Assembly: GCA_902490095.1 (NCBI GenBank)
Contig: CABUCQ010000030.1
Location: 1-20,235, forward strand
DNA length: 20,235 bases
Origin: an uncultured Collinsella sp.
GTDB lineage: Bacteria > Actinomycetota > Coriobacteriia > Coriobacteriales > Coriobacteriaceae
Reading direction: 5' to 3'
This document shows, one piece after another, positions 15,085-20,235 of the stretch. The notes under the pieces were generated by a model. That model did no database searches and was not told the DNA's origin. It saw nothing but the letters and a program-made list of their open reading frames with translations. The translations under genes and the position numbers were made by a program. The stretch's first letter is position 1, and each line of letters opens with the position of its first letter.

Positions 15085-15309
15085 CTAGGGCACAGGGTCA
15101 TAACCGCCGACGTGCAGGGGATTGCAGCGAGCGATGCGCCTCACGGCAAGCCAGCAGCCTCTCAAAACACCGTGCTTCTCAATCGCCTGGACGGCGTATT
15201 GCGAGCACGTTGGGTAATAAATGCAGGCGTCAGGCAATAAGGGCGAAATAACCTGTTGATATATGCGAATAGGAGCGATGGCAACACGTCGCAAAACGTG
15301 ATTGCTCAT
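15085..15309 (-). CDS. yidD: Membrane protein insertion efficiency factor YidD (74 aa)
   Basis: YidD is a small amphipathic protein on the inner face of the membrane that improves YidC-dependent insertion. The family signature is clear: LLPDACIYYPTCSQYAVQAIEKHGVLRGCWLAVRRIARCNP, with its cysteines, followed by HVGGYDPVP at the very end. The length is typical. Its ATG overlaps the rnpA stop in a 4-base ATGA (15306-15309), so translation is coupled to rnpA. It precedes yidC directly. Confidence 0.95.
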   Translation of the reverse strand: MSNHVLRRVAIAPIRIYQQVISPLLPDACIYYPTCSQYAVQAIEKHGVLRGCWLAVRRIARCNPLHVGGYDPVP

Positions 15310-15644
15310 CGCTCCTCCCCGGCAACGCCGGCGCGCTTCATAAGCGAACGCAACGCCTTGTCCATCTCCTGCGGCGAGGAAACCCTCGTCTTGGGAGTTG
15401 CGAACAAGATGATGTCATAACCCGCAACGGGAAATCCGCAGCTGCGGGCGGCCTCGCGCATCACACGCTTGGATCGGTTGCGCACGACGGCACAACCGAG
15501 TCGCTTAGCACCAACGAAGGCGACCCTTCCGGAGTCGCCTTCGCCAACCGATTCACATATGGTCATTCGAATCAGAGGGTGATTGAAACGACGCCCCTGA
15601 CTGAACACATGCTCGAAATCTTGCCGAGACTTAATAGTCTTCAT
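15306..15644 (-). CDS. rnpA: Ribonuclease P protein component (112 aa)
   Basis: This is the protein subunit of RNase P, which works with the catalytic RNA to remove 5' leaders from tRNA precursors. The RNR signature is present as VVRNRSKRVMREAAR, along with the early FxxVFxxGRRFxHP pattern (DFEHVFSQGRRFNHP, 9-23) that forms the leader-binding cleft. Length is normal. The ATG has no recognisable Shine-Dalgarno sequence in the 20-bp gap after rpmH, so expression may depend on coupling to rpmH. It overlaps yidD by 4 nt. Confidence 0.95.
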   Translation of the reverse strand: MKTIKSRQDFEHVFSQGRRFNHPLIRMTICESVGEGDSGRVAFVGAKRLGCAVVRNRSKRVMREAARSCGFPVAGYDIILFATPKTRVSSPQEMDKALRSLMKRAGVAGEER

Positions 15645-15664
15645 GCGAGATGTGTGTATCGCTG

Positions 15665-15799
15665 CTAGACAGTGAGACGCTTGCGGCCCTTGGCGCGACG
15701 ACGGGCGAGCACGGCACGACCACCCTTAGTGGCCATACGGGCACGGAAGCCATGGGTCTTGGCACGCTTACGCTTATTAGGCTGATACGTACGCTTCAT
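15665..15799 (-). CDS. rpmH: 50S ribosomal protein L34 (44 aa)
   Basis: The whole protein matches the L34 pattern: it begins MKRTYQPNKRKRAKTHGFRA and ends AKGRKRLTV, almost entirely basic. L34 sits in the large subunit near 23S rRNA domain I. The ATG at 15799 is preceded by AGGAGG at 8 nt; an upstream in-frame extension of 20 codons lacks family similarity and was excluded. It is the first gene of the operon, transcribed from a near-consensus promoter with a leader of about 65 nt. Confidence 0.97.
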   Translation of the reverse strand: MKRTYQPNKRKRAKTHGFRARMATKGGRAVLARRRAKGRKRLTV

Positions 15800-15871
15800 C
15801 TTAAGTTCCTCCTGCTGCATTTCGAGTGTCCGCGGGGACGCGGACGCAGATATAGACACGTGAGCTTGAAG

Positions 15872-15901
15872 ATTGTAGGGAAATCAATGTTCAAATGTCA
15901 A
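15872..15901 (-). promoter_or_regulatory. Near-consensus promoter of the rpmH operon
   Basis: On the minus strand a perfect TTGACA (15901-15896) and TACAAT (15877-15872, 5 of 6) lie 18 bp apart, about 75 bp before the rpmH ATG. It is the strongest promoter seen in the window, as expected for a ribosomal operon next to the origin. Confidence 0.82.
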
Positions 15902-15979
15902 GAAATCAAAGGTAAAAGGTTGCGCAGTTCACACGGTTCCCCCATAAGCACAACCGAAATTTGCGTCTCATGGCAACCT

Positions 15980-16112
15980 TTCACGATATTTCATCGAGTT
16001 TTCAACAGGTCATGTTGGCAATGTTGAGAACTTTTCGTCCGTTTTCCAAAGTTTTCAACAGGTTTTGAAAAGTTGTCGAAAGATGAGAAACATTGCACGG
16101 TGAGCTACTATT
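15980..16112. other. Upstream origin region with DnaA-box-like cluster
   Basis: The gap between the divergent rpmH and ATPase-wHTH genes holds several 9-mers resembling TTATCCACA: TTTTCAACA at 15999-16007 and 16052-16060, TTCTCAACA on the minus strand at 16022-16030, and TTTTCCAAA at 16042-16050. Each deviates from the consensus at two or more positions. Their clustering, and the neighbouring dnaA, make an origin role likely. A weak -10-like TACTAT at 16106-16111 may belong to the downstream gene. Confidence 0.6.
16065..16081 (+). repeat. 17-bp element shared with the dnaA-dnaN gap, copy 1
   Basis: TTGAAAAGTTGTCGAAA matches the copy at 19255-19271 in 16 of 17 positions and in the same orientation. 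The two copies lie in the two non-coding regions that flank the dnaA unit, so a shared replication or regulatory role is likely. Confidence 0.6.
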
Positions 16113-16144
16113 TGTTCGAAACCTTTTGAAAGATTGCGAGCGGC

Positions 16145-17497
16145 ATGTCTGACGACTTTTACACCATGGTCGATTCCGGAGACCCGGCACCCGACAACGA
16201 GCACATCACCGGCGTGCGCGAAGAGCGTGCGGAGGGCGAGCAGACGACCACGCAGGCGCCAAAAGCCATGTACGCCGCGCGCATCGCCGTCTATGACGAC
16301 ATGCTGTCGACACCGCGTGTGATCGTCATTGATCCGCAAGATGTCCGCACGTATTTGGAAGAGACGACCAACACCGTCTACCAGTGCATGAAAGAACAAG
16401 GTGGCCACATCTCGCTCATGGTCATCCGCGAGATTGTCGAAAACTTTATCCACGCACACTTTGCCGAGCCCATCATCTCGATTCTGGACGGCGGAGACAC
16501 CATCCGCTTTGCTGACCAAGGACCCGGCATCGACGACAAGGAACGTGCTTTCGACTTTGGCGTTACCAGCGCAAACAGCAAGATGAAGCGCTATATCCGT
16601 GGAACCGGAGCAGGGTTTCCCATGGTGCAGGAGTATTTGGAAAACGCCGGCGGTGCCGTATCCATCGAGGACAACATGGGCAACGGCACCGTGGTTACGG
16701 TAAGCCTGAACCCTAAACGCGTGCAGGAAATCGAGCGTGCCGGCGGACGCGGCGCTGCCGTGCGGCCCGAGACGGAGCAGCCCACATATCCCCTGCCGGG
16801 AGCTTTTGCGCAGCAGCCCGTGGCAACGCAGCAGATGCAGCCCCCCGTGGGACAGATGCAGCAGCCCGGAATGCTTCCCACACAAGAACCCCAGGCGGCA
16901 TCTATGTCGATGCCGCCAAACATGCCAGAGGCCATGCCGCTGGCTGATCAGGATGCAGCAGCAATGCAGCAGGCGACGGGGGCGCCGGGTGGCCAGCAAA
17001 TGGGCTATCAGCCGTACCAACAGGGATATCCATATCAGCAGATGCCGCCACTGGGGTATGGCCAGCAGTTCCCGCAGCAGTACCAGCAGGGATATCAGCA
17101 GCCGTACCAGCAGATGCCGCAGCAGCAGTACAACCCTTGGACCCAGCAGATGCCTCCACAGCCTTACCAACAGTGGCCTCAAAGTTTTCAACAGCAAATG
17201 CCGCCGATGCAGAGTTCTCAACAACCAGCAGCTCAAATGATGTATCCTAATGCAGCAAATCAGTATGCGCAGCCACAACCGGACGTGTTCGTAAGCGATC
17301 GCGGCAACGCCGCGCTGGGCTATCTGGCGCAAAATCAAGCGTGCGGTGCAACCGATCTGGCGAGGACGTTTGGAAACTCGGCCCCCACTTGGTCACGCAC
17401 GCTCAATGACTTGGCGCAGGCCGGCTTGGTCATCAAGCATGGCCAGAAATACCATCTGACCGAACTCGGCGCCGCTCGCGTGCGAGCTCAGAGCTAA
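16145..17497 (+). CDS. GHKL ATPase / Gln-Pro-rich / winged-helix protein upstream of dnaA (450 aa)
   Basis: A histidine-kinase-like ATPase fold covers about residues 60-190. The N-box is REIVENFIHAHF (95-106) with Asn100, the G1 box is DQGPG (124-128), the G2 box is GTGAG (153-157), and the end is MGNGTVVTVSL (178-188). There is no dimerisation domain with a phospho-accepting His, no sensor domain and no membrane span, so it is not an ordinary sensor kinase. Next comes a 170-residue low-complexity stretch (about 205-380) dominated by Gln, Pro, Met and Tyr with PYQQ-type units. The last 70 residues form a winged helix of the MarR/TrmB kind (LARTFGNSAPTWSRTLNDLAQAGLVIKHG, then KYHLTELG). The gene ends 15 bp before dnaA, so the two share a transcript. 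ATG 16145 has only a weak GAG upstream. Function is unknown; an ATP-responsive DNA-binding regulator acting at the origin or on dnaA is inferred. Confidence 0.88.
   Translation: MSDDFYTMVDSGDPAPDNEHITGVREERAEGEQTTTQAPKAMYAARIAVYDDMLSTPRVIVIDPQDVRTYLEETTNTVYQCMKEQGGHISLMVIREIVENFIHAHFAEPIISILDGGDTIRFADQGPGIDDKERAFDFGVTSANSKMKRYIRGTGAGFPMVQEYLENAGGAVSIEDNMGNGTVVTVSLNPKRVQEIERAGGRGAAVRPETEQPTYPLPGAFAQQPVATQQMQPPVGQMQQPGMLPTQEPQAASMSMPPNMPEAMPLADQDAAAMQQATGAPGGQQMGYQPYQQGYPYQQMPPLGYGQQFPQQYQQGYQQPYQQMPQQQYNPWTQQMPPQPYQQWPQSFQQQMPPMQSSQQPAAQMMYPNAANQYAQPQPDVFVSDRGNAALGYLAQNQACGATDLARTFGNSAPTWSRTLNDLAQAGLVIKHGQKYHLTELGAARVRAQS
16799..17284 (+). repeat. Imperfect Gln/Pro-codon repeat tract
   Basis: CAG-rich DNA encodes recurring YQQ, PYQQM and QQMPP units between the ATPase and winged-helix domains. 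Copies are imperfect, and codons alternate CAG with CAA, so it is not a pure microsatellite. Composition resembles prion-like or phase-separating linkers, which is inference. Confidence 0.7.
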
Positions 17498-17512
17498 AGA
17501 ACGGGAGAGACA

Positions 17513-19237
17513 GTGGACGAGGAAGCAAGCATCATCCTGGGGGATGCCATCGCCTTTTGTCAGCGCGACGGCCAAGATGCACGCCTCATCAACATGCTGG
17601 GGCAATCGCGCGCCATAAGCCTGACCGAAGATACGCTCACGATCGAGGCCCCCTCGCGCTTTGCCATCGCGCAGCTCAAAAAGCATCAGCCGACTATTGA
17701 GGCCTATCTGGAAGAAATCGCCTTTGCGCCGATTGCGCTCGACATCGTGGCACCGCAAGGCGCCGCGACGGAATCCGCTGCCGCGACGGCGCCCGCCACG
17801 GCTCCCGCTGCTTCCCCGGCGGTGCCGGCCTCCGCAGGCGACGTGCCGACAATCGAGCACCAGCACAGCGATGTTTCCCGTGAAACCATGGCGCCGTTGC
17901 CGACCGCGGTAGCGACGTCAACGAACGCACCCGTCACGCACATGCCCATCGCTCACGACGCAGCGGCGGGCGCGGATTCGGGCATTGCAATCAAGAACAC
18001 GCTCTCGGCCGACGATTTTCGTCGCATGATGAACCAGATGAAGGGCGGAGCGCCGACTAAATCCACGCAAGCTGCGACCCCCGCTTCACCCATGCCAGCA
18101 CCGACCGTGCCGGCCGAGCAGAATACGGATGGAGCCCCGCTCGCCGCGAACTCAAAATTTACCTTTGAGAACTTTGTCTACGGCCCCGAGAACAGCCATG
18201 CCTATCGCTCGGCACTCAAGTTTGCCGCCCTCGCGGACGAGCGCGGCACATGCACATCACTGTTTATCTACGGCAAATCGGGCCTGGGCAAGACCCACCT
18301 GTTGCTCGCTATCAAAAACGAGCTCGCCGAGAAGTCGCCCGAGATCAAGGTCAAGTATGCCAACTCCCAGGCATATCTGGACGACCTGATGACCGAGTTC
18401 GACCGCCAAAAGAAGAGCAACGCCCCCATCATGCAGGCGTACCACGGCGTGGACGTGCTCATCATCGATGACATCCAAAACATCATCGGCAAGCGCGCGA
18501 GCGTGGACTACTTTTTCCAGCTCATGGACGAGTTCATCCGCAACAACAAGAAGGTCGTCATCGCGGCAGACCGCGCCCCCAAGGACCTGAGCATGGACGA
18601 GCGCCTGACCAGCCGCTTCAACGCCGGCATGCTCTGCCTGGTCGCAGAGCCCAGCTACGAGATGAAATACAAGATCTTGCAGCGCTATTACGAGAACACC
18701 ATCGTCGCCGCTCCCGAGGCAGGCGACGACTCACTGTTGGCGGCCTACGGTGGCGACGGCGGGCACCTGACCGATGAGCACTTTAAGCACATGGCAGAGG
18801 TGTCGGGCACCAACATCCGCGAACTCGAGAGCTTCTGCGAGCGCTGCGCCGGCGAGGCGGGCGACCGCGAGCGCGAGGGCGGGGAGCTCACCTTTGACGA
18901 TATCGACGCCATCGCCAGCCAGTACTTCGACACATCGGCCAAAAAGATCAACGTGCAAACGGTTCAGTCCGTCATCGAAGAGCAGTACGGCGTGACGCAC
19001 GAGGAGCTCATCGGCCCGCGTCGCAACGCCAATATCGCCAAAGCACGCCATATCGCTATCTACCTGGCCATCGAAATGTGCGAGATGACGACCACGGCGG
19101 TAGGCGCCGAATTTGGCAACCGCAACCACTCGACCGTCAGCACGAGTTACAAAAAGGTCCAGAAGATGATCCAGGAAGACCGCACCGTCACCGAAGACCT
19201 CAAGTCGCTGCGCGATAAAATTACACTACGCTCGTAG
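17513..19237 (+). CDS. dnaA: Chromosomal replication initiator DnaA (574 aa)
   Basis: DnaA-ATP binds the origin, forms an oligomer and opens the duplex. Domain I occupies about residues 1-78. Domain II is an unusually long Ala/Pro-rich linker (about 79-213). The AAA+ domain has Walker A GKSGLGKT (254-261), Walker B LIIDD (316-320) and the sensor and arginine-finger segments near DERLTSRF. Domain IV carries the DnaA signature GAEFGNRNHSTVSTSYKKV for box recognition. Translation starts at GTG 17513 with GGGAGAG about 4 nt upstream. The gene lies 15 bp after the ATPase-wHTH gene, so its promoter is probably upstream of that gene. A parS-like sequence lies inside the domain II coding region. The stop is followed by origin-like DNA before dnaN. 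Confidence 0.96.
   Translation: MDEEASIILGDAIAFCQRDGQDARLINMLGQSRAISLTEDTLTIEAPSRFAIAQLKKHQPTIEAYLEEIAFAPIALDIVAPQGAATESAAATAPATAPAASPAVPASAGDVPTIEHQHSDVSRETMAPLPTAVATSTNAPVTHMPIAHDAAAGADSGIAIKNTLSADDFRRMMNQMKGGAPTKSTQAATPASPMPAPTVPAEQNTDGAPLAANSKFTFENFVYGPENSHAYRSALKFAALADERGTCTSLFIYGKSGLGKTHLLLAIKNELAEKSPEIKVKYANSQAYLDDLMTEFDRQKKSNAPIMQAYHGVDVLIIDDIQNIIGKRASVDYFFQLMDEFIRNNKKVVIAADRAPKDLSMDERLTSRFNAGMLCLVAEPSYEMKYKILQRYYENTIVAAPEAGDDSLLAAYGGDGGHLTDEHFKHMAEVSGTNIRELESFCERCAGEAGDREREGGELTFDDIDAIASQYFDTSAKKINVQTVQSVIEEQYGVTHEELIGPRRNANIAKARHIAIYLAIEMCEMTTTAVGAEFGNRNHSTVSTSYKKVQKMIQEDRTVTEDLKSLRDKITLRS
17872..17887. promoter_or_regulatory. parS-like site within dnaA
   Basis: TGTTTCCCGTGAAACC differs from parS at two positions (7 and 16) and lies in the linker-domain codons for DVSRET. 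It keeps the GTTTC and GAAAC cores. It is about 5 kb from the perfect array and may be a weaker ParB site. Confidence 0.5.
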
Positions 19238-19245
19238 GGAAATAG

Positions 19246-19290
19246 AGACACCTGTTGAAAACTTGTCGAAACCACGGGCATAAGGTGTCT
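19246..19290 (+). repeat. Inverted repeat just after dnaA
   Basis: AGACACCT (19246-19253) pairs with AGGTGTCT (19283-19290) across 29 bases. The loop contains TGTTGAAAA and the shared 17-bp element. No T-run follows, so it is not a typical terminator. Confidence 0.45.
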
Positions 19291-19460
19291 AAAACCCAAT
19301 CCGCGGTGATGAAAAGTTTTGCGCAGGTTTTGAACGTGGAAAACCACCCCTGTTGCACACAGGTTGCTGTCGATTCTCTTTCTGGGTCTGACCTGCGTCT
19401 TTGTGAGTAATCAACAGTTTCGTCAGTGCTATTACTATTATTAAGATATTTATATCTATA
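19253..19460. other. oriC: Predicted oriC: DnaA-box-like sites, DnaA-trio and unwinding element
   Basis: The dnaA-dnaN gap holds box-like 9-mers TTTTCAACA (minus, 19253-19261), TTTTCCACG (minus, 19335-19343) and TAATCAACA (plus, 19408-19416). After a 12-base linker come five triplets CTA-TTA-CTA-TTA-TTA (19429-19443) and then AT-only or near-AT-only DNA to about 19460, including the inverted repeat AGATAT-TT-ATATCT (19444-19457). Known basal unwinding systems of bacterial origins have this order: box, linker, DnaA-trio, AT-rich duplex-unwinding element. No box matches the consensus perfectly. Confidence 0.75.
19255..19271 (+). repeat. 17-bp element shared with the upstream origin region, copy 2
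   Basis: TTGAAAACTTGTCGAAA differs from the copy at 16065-16081 at one position. It overlaps a minus-strand DnaA-box-like TTTTCAACA at 19253-19261. Confidence 0.6.
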
Positions 19461-19475
19461 GAAAGGTATTAAAAG

Positions 19476-20235
19476 ATGAAGTTCACCGTCAGCCAGAGCT
19501 CGCTTACACAAGCCATCGGCGTCGTTATGAAGGGTGTCGCTTCGGCATCCACCCTTCCCATCCTGTCGGGCGTGCTCGTCAAGGCGCAAGACGGCATCTT
19601 GGAATTCCAGACCTCTAACTACACCATCTCGATCCGTCATCGCATCGCGGCGCATGTCGAAGAAGAGGGCGAGATGGTTATCCCCTGTAAGATGCTCTCC
19701 AATATCACCAAGACCCTCCCCGATGCCCCGGTCACCTTTGAGCTGTCCGAGCGCCAGGTACTGATTAGTTGCGAGAAGAGCTCTTTCCGCCTGAACACGC
19801 TCGATGCCAATGACTTCCCCGAGTTTCCGGCCTATGCCATCGAGAGTGCCGTGGAGCTGCCGACCGATATCTTGTCCGAGATGGTCGGCCGCGTGTGGCG
19901 CGTCACCTCGACCGACAAGGCCCGCCCCATCTTGGGCGGCGTGCACATGAAGGTCGAGAACAACACCGTTCGCCTGGTGGCGACCGATTCCTTCCGTTTG
20001 GCCGTGTGCGATACGCAGGTCGAGACCTCGACCCTCGAAGGCTCCTTTGAGCTCAACGTTCCGGCCGACGCCTTTAACGACGCGCTGAACATCATGGCAA
20101 GCCAGGCGACCATCATGATCGGGGCTACCGACACCCAGGTCGTCTTTGAGGCCGGCAACACCACCTACGTGTCGCGCCGCATCGAGGGCGTGTACCCCAA
20201 CTACAAGCAGCTCATCCCCGATTCGTGCGTGACGA
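19476..20235 (+). CDS. dnaN: DNA polymerase III beta sliding clamp, 3' end outside window
   Basis: The ring-shaped clamp tethers DNA polymerase III and many repair enzymes to DNA. The N-terminal 253 residues are present and cover domain 1 and most of domain 2. Recognisable segments are LPILSGVLVKA near residues 27-37, RLNTLDANDFPEFP in the second half of domain 1, RPILGGVHMKV and VATDSFRLAV in domain 2. ATG 19476 has GAAAGG 9 nt upstream. The reading frame stays open to the window end, so the gene is cut by the window edge and not broken. It is the first gene after the predicted unwinding element, and its promoter probably overlaps that AT-rich DNA. Confidence 0.95.
   Translation, partial: MKFTVSQSSLTQAIGVVMKGVASASTLPILSGVLVKAQDGILEFQTSNYTISIRHRIAAHVEEEGEMVIPCKMLSNITKTLPDAPVTFELSERQVLISCEKSSFRLNTLDANDFPEFPAYAIESAVELPTDILSEMVGRVWRVTSTDKARPILGGVHMKVENNTVRLVATDSFRLAVCDTQVETSTLEGSFELNVPADAFNDALNIMASQATIMIGATDTQVVFEAGNTTYVSRRIEGVYPNYKQLIPDSCVT

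Noticed and set aside
14297..15088. Plus-strand open frame opposite yidC
   Set aside because: yidC is unmistakable on the minus strand; the antisense product is His/Gln/Arg-rich without motifs and has no ribosome-binding site.
16055..17338. Minus-strand open frame opposite the ATPase-wHTH gene
   Set aside because: It is Leu/Arg/His-rich, the mirror of the Gln-rich codons, and crosses the origin region; the plus strand has clear ATPase and winged-helix motifs.

Overview
The window is the chromosomal replication-origin neighbourhood of a high-GC bacterium, most likely a member of the Coriobacteriia (Actinomycetota), with Collinsella or a close relative as the best guess. The basis is the classical order rpmH-rnpA-yidD-yidC-jag-rsmG-parA-parB diverging from dnaA-dnaN, an actinobacterial-type WYL regulator pair, and GC-rich coding DNA. 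The genus is inferred from gene content and style, not from a database match.

Left part (1-9,507). Two minus-strand genes encode a small single-span membrane protein and a 1,052-residue membrane protein whose two ends resemble an M28 zinc peptidase. The catalytic fold is split by a long acidic, low-complexity insert, and several metal or catalytic residues look altered. Diverging from them is a plus-strand pair of overlapping WYL-domain regulators of the PafB/PafC type. They converge, with overlapping stop codons, on a DnaQ-exonuclease/DinG-helicase fusion that is translationally coupled to ddl. rlmN lies divergently beyond ddl and ends at a strong hairpin terminator (10,599-10,633).

Middle part (10,634-15,901). 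The minus strand carries two transcription units that read away from the origin. The first is rpmH-rnpA-yidD-yidC-jag, driven by a near-consensus promoter at 15,872-15,901 and closed by a terminator at 13,626-13,652. The second is rsmG-parA-parB plus a small membrane-protein gene, closed by a terminator at 10,699-10,728. Three perfect parS sites, spaced exactly 39 bp apart, lie between rsmG and parA. One of them sits inside a candidate parA promoter. This block is visibly poorer in GC than its neighbours.

Right part (15,860-20,235). Two intergenic stretches with DnaA-box-like sequences flank a plus-strand unit. The unit holds an unusual GHKL ATPase / Gln-Pro-rich / winged-helix protein gene followed 15 bp later by dnaA. 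Between dnaA and dnaN is an element laid out like a basal unwinding system: a DnaA-box-like 9-mer, a short linker, five CTA/TTA triplets and an AT-rich tract. dnaN runs off the window end.

The parts fit together as a replication and segregation hub: DnaA and the clamp start synthesis, ParAB-parS separates the origins, and ribosome, tRNA-processing and membrane-insertion genes follow. The most unusual items are the ATPase-wHTH gene in the dnaA operon, the regular parS array within a promoter, and the split M28-like protein.
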